Assembly (NCBI RefSeq): GCF_947507565.1
Contig: NC_089177.1
Location: 1,982,648 to 2,046,647, forward strand
DNA: 64,000 nt
Source: Oscarella lobularis
Taxonomy: Eukaryota > Porifera > Homoscleromorpha > Homosclerophorida > Oscarellidae
Direction of reading: 5' to 3'
Numbering within the stretch: the first letter of the stretch is position 1; the number at the start of each line of letters is the position of its first letter. The notes beneath the pieces were generated by a model, which was not told the origin of the DNA, searched no databases, and was given only the letters and a program-made list of their open reading frames with translations. Below, piece by piece: positions 10,648 through 22,072 of the stretch. Both the position numbers and the translations under genes were made by a program.

Positions 10648-12734
10648 TTAGGAACCTTCTTCATGTGAACTCCTTGGATAAAGGTCAAGGAACTTCAGCT
10701 CGACGCCACGGGGTTGGAGAAGATGGTCTCCCCACTTCAACTGGCGAGAATGCTTGTACAGCGTCCTTGAACGACACAATAGCACAAATGAACTCTACTT
10801 CAAAAGACGTCCGTTACCTTCCCTTTGACTTCGGTACAACCGTTTGTACAAGATGACCTTGCTGGGTACAAAGCTTACAGACGACATGACCTGAGCGTCT
10901 TTTCTCCGGTCCAATAACGCGATGAAGTGAATAATCTGCAAAGAATTCGTCGCAGAGTAAATTGGGAGTCTATTGCAATATCACTTGAATTCTCTGGCCT
11001 TTCGTCTCCTTTTTTAAATACTACGTAGGAAAACTTTTCTAATTTGTACCCATAGGATTTGTAATAATCAGAATCCGTCTATTCAAAGTCAAGCTCCGTG
11101 AGACAATCTTATGCCCCAAAGTTGGTCCTACCTCGACTAAAGATAGTTCAGCTCTTTGTCCAAAATGGCAAGGTAATTTTGTCACTAGTGTCGTGTGAGG
11201 ACACACGAGATCGTGCGTACACTGTAAAAAGACGTGTAAGTTTTTAAAAATAAAGAAGATTCTTTTTCTTACGGGAGCATATACGAATCCGACGTTTGAC
11301 GAATCTTGGCTTCTAATTTTCTACGTTGAACTTTGCACGAGCGACAATTTGTACACGCGCGACGCGCTACCTTTAGTATTGTTTCTCTAGCAAGCAAAAT
11401 ATTTCTAGAACCTTCCAGATTTCCTCTTTCCAATAAAACGAGAAATTTCCCTGTCTGCTTCCACAGTTCTCTTATCACAGCTCGTTTCTGGCGAAGATCA
11501 GCTAAATCTCCTAACGTGTACAAGGCAATTACGATATCATAAGAATTCTACACATAAGAGTAGAAATAATAAAATTAATTAACAACGAATTTGATTTCTA
11601 ACCTCAAACGTCGAAGAAAGAAGTCGCCTAAATCTCATTCCACTTATATAATGATCCGGAACCAACTGGTCAGTCTTGTCTTCCCCGCCTGAGAAATTTG
11701 CGAAGTGACTAACGCAAGGTGGAAATCCCAATGTCAAACACCGTTTAGGAGGTAAGATGCAAGACCATTCATTTCTTCTGAATCATCAATGCACACGTAC
11801 TCCTTAATCGTATCTCCAAACAAATCGTGAGCAGCCCTAAGTATTAGAAGTAGAAGTCAGTACACCATCACGCAAAAATGCAAGGTCGCCTCATTTTGCC
11901 TGTACGTGCTTGAAAGACTTCAAGGTCAATGCATGTATGCTTACTTTAGACTAAGTCAAACAGAGAGCAGTCTGGTACTCTAAAACAAACATCCTCTGCC
12001 ATATAGCCTTTGACTGTCTGTGTACATGCTGCTTGTATGTAAATGAATATGGGAAGAATGAATGACCTTGCACTTTTGCACAGTGGTTTTCGCATTTCTT
12101 ACCACACAGAAGTACCAATACCCGACCCGAAGTCTAATAGGCTCTTAGGTTGAAAATTTCCTTCTCTGGCATTGATCTAAAGAGTGTGCTAGATCAGTTC
12201 CTGTTGTGGGCCCCCAACGATGGAGTCAACCTCGTGCAACACTCTTCTGATGGCTGCATAAGAAGAAGGAAGCCAAGTAGCTGCATACAAAACGCCTTCG
12301 TATTTCCTGTATCTAAGTGAGCCCATAGACATGAAATATTTCGAATGCTTCGCAGCCTAATTACGTAAGAGGACCACCGGATTGGCCTACATTTTCCCAT
12401 TCGCCGCTGAGACCGTTCACCGTAAGAGTTCGACGATTCGCCAGGTATCTGTTAAAAGCCACGCCGTCGCGCTGAAGCGACTGGCGCGGATATTCTGCAT
12501 AAAAGGGTGACCTCGATCGCCGGCATTTGGGACAAAACAAAACTCACGTCGGAATAGCTTTTCCAAAGCCGTGCGTAGCGCTGCCGGAATTCGCTGTGTT
12601 TTGAGCGAGTAAGACTCCGGATATTCTTCTGCAGATCGAGAGAATGTAACAAAGGGTCGGGCCCGGATTCTAGTAGGCCCGCGTAAAGTGCATTTCCTTC
12701 TTCCGAGAATGAATCGCCTGACTCGGACGAGCAT
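10648..12734 (-). CDS. METTL17: METTL17/Rsm22-like mitochondrial ribosome assembly factor
   Basis: A methyltransferase-fold protein that in animals and yeast assists mitochondrial small-subunit assembly and binds an Fe-S cluster. Read across exons: an Arg-rich start MLVRVRRFILGRRKCTLRGP that looks like a mitochondrial presequence; then YAATWLPSSYAAIRRVLHEV; then the SAM-site segment SLLDFGSGIGTSVW; then IVIALYTLGDL and LWKQTGKFLVLLERG; Cys residues in HDLVCPH and CKLCTQQGHL; and the C-terminal LKWGDHLL. These match Rsm22-family order. I chose the ATG at 12734 because it gives the presequence and the correct phase at the first intron; a longer frame starting at 12787 does not join in frame. 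An intron holds a possible short MITE (11872-12079). Confidence 0.85.
11872..12079. mobile_element. Possible short MITE in a METTL17 intron
   Basis: The ends are inverted: GCAAAAATGCAAGGTC at the left and, read on the other strand, GCAAAAGTGCAAGGTC at the right (one mismatch). About 208 bp in all, with no coding potential. No clear target-site duplication was found, so the mobile origin is tentative. Confidence 0.4.
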
Positions 12735-12903
12735 TCTGATTTAGATAAAGAGCGTTGCTGCTGTTGGAAATTTTTGTTGTGAGCCAATTCTGATTCTCAC
12801 GTGTTTTAGCGTGCGTGGCTTCATATTTTGCCTATTTTAGCTCTTTGTTCGTCGTACAGTACTACTATCTTGTCTGAAGCGTTGAGCTCTCTTTCTCGCT
12901 TTT

Positions 12904-14634
12904 ATGGAAGTGCGCAGTGTTACATGTTCAGCTCCAGTCAACATCGCCGTCGTCAAATACTGTAGATAGAGAACTTGCCCAGCTGAACGTTGGCTAATCA
13001 CAGTGTCTGTCTACAGGGGGAAAGAGAGATGAGGAGCTCATCTTGCCGGTGAATTCCTCCCTTAGTGTAACGCTCAGTCAGGAACATGTGAGTGCGTTGC
13101 TTTAGATACCATATAACAATTTCGCTGTTTCCAGCTAAAGGCGACTACTAGTATTGCTGTAAGCGAATCATTTGAACGAAATCGCATCTGGCTGAATGGA
13201 CGGTCTGTAACTTCGTCCTTGTGTCCATGATGCAATGATATCATTTTATTAGAGAGGAGTCGATAGAGAATCCTCGTTTGCAGAAGTGCCTCAAACTATG
13301 TATGAACGAAATGTTTATAATTGGATGCTGCAGCGATTTGTTTTAGTTGAGGAAATAGCACCAATACCTGGACACGTCCATATCTGCTCCGAAAATAATT
13401 TTCCCACAGCAGCTGGGCTTGCATCATCTGCGGCGGGCTACGCCTGTTTAGGTGGCACGAAGCATTTTCGTCTTAGCTGACTAATTTAGTTCAATTAGTG
13501 TATGCATTTGCCGCGCTCTATGAAAAGAAACATGAGCTGCACGAAAGAGGAGACTTGTCACGAATAGCCAGGTGATTGTTGATTTATGCAGAAGAAGGCC
13601 TTGTGGAATGTTTTTGTTAACTAGACAAGGATCTGGAAGTGCGTGCCGAAGCATGTTCGGTGGCTTTGTCAAATGGGAAATGGGCTCCGAGCCAAGTGGT
13701 AGTGACAGCATAGCAATCCAGGTAAGAGAGAAAACACAACAGAATGGTCAGTCGATTTGAATGCAGGTTGCACCCGAAACCCACTGGCCAGATATGCGAA
13801 TTCTAATACTGGTTGTAAGTGATCAGAAAAAGAGTACAAGCAGCACGTCGGGAATGCAGCGCACAGTCGAAACAAGCAAGCTTTTGGAGGTTATACAACT
13901 GCATTGCCTAGAGATTGTACCTGTTCTATTATTAATTGCCATTAGTATCGAGCGACTTCAGTGGTACCGGAACGTATGCGTCAGATGGAAGAGGCTATAC
14001 AGAGTAAGAACTACGTCGAGTTTGCTGAGCTCACCATGAAGGACAGCAATCAATTTCACGCCGTTTGTTTGGACACGTATCCCCCCATCACGTACCTGAA
14101 TGATACGTCAAAGAAAGTCATTCAGTTCATCACTCGTTACAACCAGTACAAAGGAGTGACAACGGTAAGAGAGCGAGCCCGTCTTTGCACCTTATGGTTT
14201 ACTTTCTGCAGGCTGCCTACACGTTTGACGCCGGGCCGAATGCAGTGTTGTACTTGGAGAACAAAAGCGTACACGAAATTTTGAGCCTACTGAAATACTA
14301 CTTCTGGCCTTTGCTTGAAAACGGCAATAACAGGTGAAAAATCACTGAATCACGTGAATCGCTTTCAAAGATTCTGTGAACAGTTTCGTGAAAGGAATTC
14401 CTGTGGAGTGTGAAAACCCTTCAAAGGTTGGTCGCTGTTCGTTGTGATGACTGACTCTGTATAATCTGCTTATGTGTAAAGGAATTGTTGAGTGCTATTG
14501 GCATGGATCGGTCTCCTGGCGAAATTCAATATATTATTCACACAAAGCCAGGACCAGGACCCCAGCTTCTTGATCAAAGTCAATCATTACTTACTCCTGA
14601 AGGATATCCGAGATTCAGTCAGGCAGTTGACTAA
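12904..14634 (+). CDS. MVD: Mevalonate diphosphate decarboxylase
   Basis: Catalyses ATP-dependent decarboxylation of mevalonate-5-diphosphate to isopentenyl diphosphate, the last step of the cytosolic mevalonate pathway. The spliced reading starts [20 protein letters not shown] then [19 protein letters not shown]. The GHMP-kinase ATP loop is [35 protein letters not shown] carries the conserved Ser-rich signature, and [10 protein letters not shown] carries the catalytic Asp region. The end, [20 protein letters not shown], also matches the family. Introns are ~50-100 bp; the first splits the Trp codon at TACT/GG. The last 16 coding bases overlap the inferred last POLE2 exon on the other strand. 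Confidence 0.93.
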
Positions 14635-17600
14635 GAAGTAAACAGTAGACATTACAATAAACAAACGCACGGCAAGTAGTAGTGCCCACCTATTCTCAAC
14701 AAGCTTTTTCTGTGGCCAATAGACTTTAAATTGAAACTTTGACTTAGGAAAAGCACCCTGAAACAAAAAAATGAAAAAACGCTACGCATTTTGAAGTTCA
14801 TTTGCAAGTTACCGGATTAATCACTCGGCAATCACTGGCTTCCTCTTGAAACGGGTCATAGGCATCAGCAAGAACTATCTATTATGCTTTTAAAGGACAA
14901 AGCAAAAGGCATGGGGAGAAAAGAACGCACCAAATCAGGAAGGGGATACACGCGGAGAGCGTTGTCATAGCTCCAATAGATCGGTCTCACATGTAGAGGG
15001 AGGGGGCAGAGATGAGCTTGCGTTGTAATCGTTTTGACTAACTAGAAAGGGAGATCGATACGACGTTGTGCCATCTCTCGATATATATTCACGTGGCTCG
15101 GTATGCTTTCCTCTTGACCGGGAAAGCGAAGGCAATTTCGACACATCTTATTCGTGATGTCTTCGCGAAAGACGATTATTTCTTGCGTACAATACTGGAA
15201 TCTTGAAAACAGATAGGGGAACACATTGGCAACATAATACAGTATACACATGTGTAAGTTGTGAGAACCTGCAAGGATTGCTAGCGAACGTAACAAGGGG
15301 TACACGGCTTCGAATGTCTTCAGTCAACACGTCAGGTATTGGAGGCCTACGTGAAGAGATTAGCTACCTAACATGATCCTTGGGTCCTTACCTCGGAAGA
15401 ATGTTACCGGGGCCAATATCCAAGGGACCAGGTACAAACACAAAATGACTACTGCATTTTCAAAAGAAACAAGTGTTAATTGTACACATAATTTACAACC
15501 GCGGTGGAAGTGCTGTACAAAGGGTCACCATAATGATAGGGCCACCGGTTTATTGTGTGCAGCAAACCTGTCAGACAACTTTTTGCCCAGGGACCGTACA
15601 ACAACTTCCACAGCACTTTCAAAGTCAAACTGCTCTCCTTACCTTTCTGCTATGTTTGGAAATTTACAAATGAGGTCTGCCAGATCGCGAAAGCCCTCTG
15701 AAAATCAAACGATGCTGGAGAAGGTGCGGGCACACATAAGGCAATTACGTTTTAACAGCCTGACGTGATTGGGACCGTATGGCATGGAGCAGAAATGACC
15801 GCACAAGACGAAAACGGTCGGAGGCATGTCCGAATAGCCGGTGAATAACGTTTGGAGTTTATCCATCACCTTTATAAAACACCGGAGCAATTAGCGCCGG
15901 AAAGAGAACCACGCGTTTTACCTTGGGATGATCGAGCCAAACTTCTGAGAGAAAAACAAACATAGCGTCTTGATTATCCTTCTCTGCCTGAGCAAGGAGA
16001 GTCTGCGCGAAGACGGAACGTAAAGTAGACGACAATAAAATGACTGTTAGCTGACTGAGTGCTTAGCACATCTTTCGGACGATCCACCAAAGAAGTTCAC
16101 GCTGCCAAAGTATTCCCTACACAAGAATCAAGTGACTAGCTTGTGAAGTCAAGCACGCAATAACCTTGTTTGGTTGGACGGCTCAGCCGGAGGAAATCCT
16201 AACGCAGACACGTGAAATATTTTGTCGTCGTACGTTCCTAAGATGAGGGATATAGTAAATACACTGCGTTGGACGTTGAGTACCCTCTGCCAGAACGAAA
16301 CAGTTCTCCGTAAAAATGCCAGAATGAAAGACCTGAAGTAAGATTGTGTCTATAAATGATCACCGTAGGATCGATCGTACTTACGGCTTCTGCTATGTCC
16401 AGTTCAACGGTTCCCGTTGGATCTTCGATGAAATATTTTCCCTATATAAGGCGGTGAGAACGTCAATTCCAAATGCATTTCCTCTTCTCCAAATACTTCT
16501 TTCATCTGCGTCAACATTCCGAGGACGATGACTCTGCCCAGCTTCGCTGTCGTTCCCAGAAGATATTCGACGGTTTTGAGTTGAAATTTTCTCGTGTCTT
16601 GATGAGGAGCCGATCCGGGCACGGGCGGAATGAAGAGCCGATGGCGCATGGTACGCTTCAAACGAGAGAGAGTCGTTTAAACGAAGAAAGCCGCGGCACC
16701 CATACAACGTACCTGATACAAAATCATGTAACGTTCCTTAAAAAGGTCGGTTTTGGCATCAGCGCTGGCGTGAAGACAAGGTTTCGACGCCGAATTCCTG
16801 TGACAGAGCACGTGGTTGGTAAAGAGAAAAACGCGCTAATAATCTAACAGTAAAAATTTCTTGCGATCATTATTATACACAAGTCTCGGAATGCTAGAGA
16901 AAGACGGTTACAATATAATGGATTCGGCGTTATCATACCTGAATGCATCAATGACCTGAAGAGTCTGATCACTTCACGTAAGAGAGACAGATATGAGCAT
17001 GTATCACTAAGACATCGATAAAGCATTCCGTACTTTTCTTGTTCAGATGCAGTGCCGCATTCTTCGATGGCCAACTCAATGACTTCAAGATCGAGCAGCG
17101 ATGACGTAACTAGAAAAAAATCACAGATGTACATAGTACATCAACGTAAGGAACTAAACTGTCGGCCAAACAAGCACTAAGGTATCTCTCTTCGAATGCA
17201 ATACATGTAATAACTATGTACTAGTAGGGTCCAAAGCAAAATTTCTTTCTCCACGTCATAGCAATCCCAATCGTCCTCTCTTCGAACGCGACGACGCCAA
17301 CGACGACGATCCCCCTTTCGCGCGTTCCAATTCCGCAACCGTGTCCTTCAACGTCGCAATTTCCCGTCGAAGCGCACCAATCACCTCCTCGGACCCTCGA
17401 ATCCTTCTCTGCCATCCGACGACCGAATCCGGTTCGTCGACGTCCCTTCGACGATCAAACGTCTTTTGCAATTTCAACAATTTCCCGTCGCAATCGAGTC
17501 GCACTTTCAAAATCTCGTCGTGATGCCGTTTCTCGATCGTCTCCAAATCGCGACGCAAATCGCGCACTTCGCCGCTCCTCTCGCGAACGACGCGCTCGAG

Positions 17601-18358
17601 TCGATTCGTCGCGCGCTCGGCGTCGCGCGTCAATTCGTCGCGAAGCGTTCGAATTTCGTCGGCGTGCGCTCGACGCGCGTTCGCGAGCGTCGTCGACGCG
17701 CTCTCGCGTTCGGCGCGTCCGTCGCGTTCGAGCGTCGCGATTTGACGCGCGAGCGCGTCGATTCGTTCGCGAAGGCGCCGATTCTCTTCGTCGCGATCGA
17801 AGCTGCGCGCGATTGCGTCGTGGAGACGCGCGATTTGCGCGCGCAGTTCGTTTGTCGTCTCGTTTGCCGACTTCGCGGCGGCTTGACTGAATTCGAGTTG
17901 GCGTCGCGCTATGCCTAATTCGAGCGCGAGGCTCTCGTTTTCGGACGCTTCGCGCGCGCCGGCGCTCAGCCACGCTTTGAATTCGGCTTCGAGGCTTTCC
18001 AAGTCGACTTGTTTGATTTTTGACGAGTCTTCCATTAGAACGACGTCATGTGGCGCGCTTTTGCATTGCGGGGCCCCGGATTACGCGCGTTTTTTCGTTG
18101 TGTCTTTTGGACTTACGCGGTTGCTTTTGAATCACGTCGACGATTTTGTCCAGCCACATGTTTACTTCCGCGCGCGAAACTGGCGCCAATGCTTCGCAGA
18201 GACGTCTGGAAGCGTCGCTAGAAATAATTCCCGCCAAAAATGAGGACCAACGGGTAGCCGTCGAAAGGCAGGCAACGAGGCCTTGCCTCTAACCTTCGAA
18301 GAGAGAGACCGTGAAGCTTAAACGACGACAGAACCTTCGATTTTAGCTCGCCGGCCAT
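14615..18358 (-). CDS. POLE2: DNA polymerase epsilon subunit 2
   Basis: The B subunit of leading-strand polymerase epsilon. The start [20 protein letters not shown] matches the family N-terminus, followed by exon 2 ([20 protein letters not shown]) and [20 protein letters not shown]. Later exons give [30 protein letters not shown] (OB fold), [32 protein letters not shown], then [20 protein letters not shown] (inactive phosphoesterase-like core), and [15 protein letters not shown] near the end. The last exon is inferred at 14615-14630, giving VENSQLPD and a stop; this resembles the human VEDSKLQGF ending. The second intron (17110-18116, about 1 kb) is far longer than the others because it contains another gene. 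The 5' end is divergent from the small membrane protein gene 140 bp away. Confidence 0.9.
17256..18035 (-). CDS. Intronless coiled-coil protein nested in a POLE2 intron
   Basis: A 259-residue single-exon ORF, same strand as POLE2 and lying wholly within POLE2 intron 2. Nearly the whole length is predicted coiled coil by eye: dense heptads rich in Arg, Glu, Ala and Leu, for example [19 protein letters not shown] and [20 protein letters not shown]. It ends in a Ser/Lys/Arg tail. It has no signal peptide or membrane segment. I do not recognise the family; many CCDC or centriolar proteins look like this. GC content and CG-dinucleotide density are visibly higher than in the flanking introns, consistent with real coding sequence. 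It could alternatively be a retained retrocopy. Confidence 0.65.
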   Translation of the reverse strand: MEDSSKIKQVDLESLEAEFKAWLSAGAREASENESLALELGIARRQLEFSQAAAKSANETTNELRAQIARLHDAIARSFDRDEENRRLRERIDALARQIATLERDGRAERESASTTLANARRAHADEIRTLRDELTRDAERATNRLERVVRERSGEVRDLRRDLETIEKRHHDEILKVRLDCDGKLLKLQKTFDRRRDVDEPDSVVGWQRRIRGSEEVIGALRREIATLKDTVAELERAKGGSSSLASSRSKRGRLGLL

Positions 18359-18497
18359 CGCGAAAGTGGAAACGCGTCCGGGATGTTGGAGTCCCGTAAT
18401 GGGCAGGGCCTGACGTCACAACATCCGGAATTGTACTCAAGACATTCCGTTCTGTATTTGCGTCCCTTTTGGCTGTGCGCAGCGCGTCACAAACAGC
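18359..18497. promoter_or_regulatory. Short bidirectional promoter region
   Basis: Only about 139 bp separate the POLE2 start codon from the start codon of the membrane-protein gene on the opposite strand, so both promoters must share this interval or extend into 5' exons. No TATA box is evident. Confidence 0.45.
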
Positions 18498-19303
18498 ATG
18501 GGTCGAATCGAATGGTCCATTTGGGCGAACGTGCAGGCCGTCTTCTCGACTTCTGGTGCAGGGAACCCCCGCGATGCGATTGAAAGTCTCACATCCTCTC
18601 GTTCTTTTTTCATCTCTCTAGCCATCCTGATGGGCGGCATTATTGGCTGTTTCGGTTTCCCCAACACATGGGCGGCCTACTACGCAATGTAAAACGGATC
18701 GCAGACGAGAAAACGAAAAAGATGCTAGTGTTATTTTGTTAGAGCGCTATCGGTCGTTCTGTTTCTACTCGAATACCCCCGAGGAAAGAGACGAAAAGGG
18801 AGTACGCCAACCCGAATGTACGTGCACACGCCCCCCTCGTGAAACGACCAAATACTGTATACCCTATTCGCAGCTTTCAGCGATACTTCGAGGCCGTATA
18901 TAAACCTCTTGGACCCCTTTACTCTATCTATTTCATTCGATTCGTTCTCTACATGGGGTACGTACTCACTCCTCTCCTCTCTCGTGTTTGAATTAATTAA
19001 TTAATAATATGTATATATAGGGCTTGCGTTCCGCTCTGCTTTTGCTTACCGACTATACTGGGCGCGATATTTTTGTTCTCGGCCGGCGTCCTCTATCTTG
19101 TTGTAAGACGAGTTTGAACTTGGATATAGAAAAAAATTGACGTTTTGTTCCATTGATAGGCTGCTCTGAATAATGAGAAATGGGCACCTGCTAGTGCACC
19201 CGTGCGTAGTACGACGACGGCAGCCCCGCGTGGAAAGATATCTGAACCACCCAGCCAGCCACCGCCGCGTGCACCAAAGAAGGAGAAAGAAGAATTAGAA
19301 TGA
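18498..19303 (+). CDS. Small multi-pass membrane protein, unassigned
   Basis: Four exons by frame: 18498-18688, 18874-18957, 19021-19102 and 19160-19303, giving about 166 residues. Hydrophobic segments are FFISLAILMGGIIGCFGF, YSIYFIRFVLYMGACVPLCF and ILGAIFLFSAGVLYLVAAL, so three to four membrane spans. The conserved-looking link YFEAVYKPLGPLY lies between spans. The tail is Pro/Lys/Glu rich and ends in EKEELE. I do not recognise the family. Exon 2 was placed at the second of two nearby acceptors because only it keeps the frame. Confidence 0.7.
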
Positions 19304-19563
19304 ATACTTGACGGTAGTTGTGTAGTACGTTTCCTGTTGTGATAGATGTGCGCATGTGTCTACTGTATACCATTGCATTATAAAAAATCAAATCGACAGG
19401 AGCACAAAGTTAAAATAAAAAATGACAACAAAAGCCCAGTATCAATAGGCGCCTTACCTTAGCAGAAAAAAAATTGGCGGGCGTCTCGTCAAGAAGAAAA
19501 GTGTTTGAATGTATCAGACAGTCTACTATAATTACTGGCATACGCGCGCGCGCTCTCTCACTC

Positions 19564-21471
19564 TCACGACGCGCCGAAATGACCGGACCCTCGGCTCTTC
19601 GCACTCATTTTCAACTTCAACGCCTTCAGGTTGTCTTTCTCGAATTGGGTCTCCGGCGACTCGGCCTCGTATGACGACAAATAGAGCGCGTCCTCGGCGG
19701 CAACGGGCGCGGTCATGAGATAATTCAGCACGACCTTGTCGCGAGCGTAGTCGGGCACCAAACGCTTCCACGACATGAATTGAGTTATGAGTTGAGACAT
19801 TTCCCAGAATTTCTTGAAATTGATTCGTCCGTCGGGAAGCTTGCTCGCTCGAACCTGATTCAGCACGTAGATGTCCTTGATGAGAAGCGAGAAGAACGGT
19901 ATGACGCACTTTTTCGCGTTCGTCGGCTCAGTCGACGACGACTCGACGGCATTCGTCAATGCGCCGCGATACGACGCGAAATTGCTCGTCGGATCCATCT
20001 GCTGTTCGAGCTCATTGAAATCGGTTCCCGCCGGCAATTTCGACCACGTGCGCTTCAGACGCGACACAGGCGTCATATTGAGCCCACTCACGATGGCCAT
20101 GAACGAGTTGAAGTTGCCCAGTCGAAAGCACGTTCGCGCGACGTCGATGAAAAACTCGATGACGCGCACGCGATGCTTCGGCGTCTGCCCGCCGACGCAG
20201 ATCTCCGTCGCGACGAGATACGAAAGCCGATTGAACCACTCGACGTACGCCTCGAGATTCGTCGTCTTTTTCATGTCGCGAAACGCCGTCGCCGTCGTCG
20301 CCTTGTTTCCCTCGTCGACGAACGCCTGTATGAACTCCTCCGCGCCGATATTCGTCAGACGTTCCATCTCGATGTGAACGAGCTGTCGAGCGAGAACGTC
20401 GGCGTCGTCGCACACGTCGACGATGTCGATGTGTACGCCGTCCGCCTGCTTTTCCATCGACGCCGCTTCGGCGCGCGCGAGCATCGCCTCGTACTTGTCG
20501 AGCGTCGAGAGTTTCTTGATGAGACCCTGCATCACTTGACCGACGGAGTGACGAAGATCGGCGCTCGACGACGCGCACAGCTGCGTGATTTCCTTCAGAT
20601 TACGCATCATGCGTTCGTCCCGAAAATCGTAGGCGAACATCTCCGTCCACTCGCTGACGAGTTGGACGAAATTCGGACTCGGCGACGACGACGACGACGC
20701 GACGTCGTTCTCTTCGGCGGCGGCGGCGGCGGCAGCGGCGACGAACGTTCGATGTTGAAGCTGAAAAGCGCGCGAAACGCGCTGAAGCAAGTCGTAGGGT
20801 CGTATAAACAATCGCGAACAGAGCAGAAACGCGAAAATGAAAACGCGATCGGGATAATGATTCGACGACGGCGTCAAATGTCGAACGAGCGCGTCCAAAG
20901 TTCCCGCAATCAAATTCCCGTCTTCGTAATAGAGCATATGAGTCGCCGCCGCCGACGCCGCCGACGCCGAGTCCACGCCCCCATTCTCCGAAACCCCGCC
21001 CTCTTCGACGGACGACGTGCTGCCCGTCGGCGAAATGCACATAATCGAACCGTCGCCGATACTCGGCTTTCGACGCGATCGCTTGCCGGACGGCTGATCG
21101 GCGTTGAAAATCGAATCGAAGATGCTCGGACGCGCTTTCGCCGTCTGCTTCATGCCGAGCGCCGGGACGCTTCGCTGCGATTTCTGCGGCTGCGTGGCGC
21201 GACGAAAAACGTTCACCGCCGCCTCTTGATACTCTTTATTCAAACGATCGTATTGCATTTGAAGTCGTTGGTAGTTCGCCTGCTGTTTTTCGAGACTGTC
21301 GCCGGCGAGAACGCCCGCGCTGCCGTCGCGATGGAGTCCCGTCGTTATTTCGGCTCTTAGAGCGTCCAGTTTGCGATGTTCCGCTTCGAGGAGTTTTGCC
21401 GTTACTTCCAATTGGACGGCGAAGAGGGATTTGGTCGTGTGCGACGCCGACGCCGCCTCCGCGTCGCCCAT
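19564..21471 (-). CDS. RASGEF1: RasGEF domain family member 1 (RASGEF1-like)
   Basis: A 635-residue single-exon guanine-nucleotide exchange factor for Ras/Rap-type GTPases. The first ~110 residues are coiled coil. A REM (RasGEF-N) domain follows near residue 190 (GNLIAGTLDALVRHL, DRVFIFAFLLCSRLF). The catalytic CDC25 domain runs from about 350 to the end: VEWFNRLSYLVATEIC, RVIEFFIDVARTCFRLGNFN, AIVSGLNMTPVSRLKRTW, DPTSNFASYRGAL, IPFFSLLIKDIYVL. These match RASGEF1A/B/C more closely than SOS or RasGRF. Low-complexity Ala/Ser runs interrupt the REM-GEF linker. The absence of introns is unusual beside its neighbours. A 526-residue antisense ORF over it is a shadow. Confidence 0.9.
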   Translation of the reverse strand: MGDAEAASASHTTKSLFAVQLEVTAKLLEAEHRKLDALRAEITTGLHRDGSAGVLAGDSLEKQQANYQRLQMQYDRLNKEYQEAAVNVFRRATQPQKSQRSVPALGMKQTAKARPSIFDSIFNADQPSGKRSRRKPSIGDGSIMCISPTGSTSSVEEGGVSENGGVDSASAASAAATHMLYYEDGNLIAGTLDALVRHLTPSSNHYPDRVFIFAFLLCSRLFIRPYDLLQRVSRAFQLQHRTFVAAAAAAAAEENDVASSSSSPSPNFVQLVSEWTEMFAYDFRDERMMRNLKEITQLCASSSADLRHSVGQVMQGLIKKLSTLDKYEAMLARAEAASMEKQADGVHIDIVDVCDDADVLARQLVHIEMERLTNIGAEEFIQAFVDEGNKATTATAFRDMKKTTNLEAYVEWFNRLSYLVATEICVGGQTPKHRVRVIEFFIDVARTCFRLGNFNSFMAIVSGLNMTPVSRLKRTWSKLPAGTDFNELEQQMDPTSNFASYRGALTNAVESSSTEPTNAKKCVIPFFSLLIKDIYVLNQVRASKLPDGRINFKKFWEMSQLITQFMSWKRLVPDYARDKVVLNYLMTAPVAAEDALYLSSYEAESPETQFEKDNLKALKLKMSAKSRGSGHFGAS

Positions 21472-22072
21472 AGCTGGCTATGGTCCCGGTTGTCTTGCGC
21501 TCGCGTGCCTTAGGGGCGGGGCGGGGAGACGCCGGTAAGTGAAGCTCCGTGGAGGGGCCCCCCCGATAGCGAGAGAATGAGTGCCGCGCCCGGATGCGTG
21601 TCGGGGGAATTTGTTTCTTATTTTTTTGTAGCGAGGGGGGACCGCGTGCCAAGAATCAGCGAGACGAGACGCGGGAGATTAGCAACGGTAGTTCTTTTCG
21701 TTTGCGATGTCTGTTTTTGAGTCTAATTGAACGTCGGTGAGCCGCCGTTGCGCTCTTATGTCTTTATTGGCTTGTCGCGCGCGGGAACGGCGGCGAATCA
21801 TGGAATGGGTGTCTGGGCGGAACGGGCAGGGGGGCGGTGCTTCGGGGAGGGGGACCACTTCGCGTGTCTACGATTCCACTTACTTCGAAGAAATAAAGAC
21901 GGTGCGCGCGCGATAGCGATGCAGGCGTGTCGATGGAAGACGCGATTGGGAGCAATTTCCTCTCGATTTCGACGAAGGGGGGCGAAAAGATAACGATGGC
22001 GCAAGCGCAGGAAGTTAAAAAGACGTCCCGGATGTTCTTTAGAACGTTTTAGCTGGTTTTAGCGATACGACA
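21472..22072. other. Intergenic region between RASGEF1 and DIPK-like genes
   Basis: Head-to-head spacing of 600 bp, G/C-run rich in the first half (several runs of five or more G or C). Presumed promoter and 5' UTR sequence for both genes. Short ORFs here have no recognisable content. Confidence 0.4.

Noticed and set aside
12452-12787. METTL17 start at 12787 (111-residue ORF)
   Set aside because: This frame does not join the next exon in phase; the frame from 12734 does and begins with an Arg-rich mitochondrial presequence.
19780-21360. 526-residue plus-strand ORF opposite RASGEF1
   Set aside because: Arg-rich antisense shadow of a clear RasGEF gene with GC-biased codons; no domain visible.
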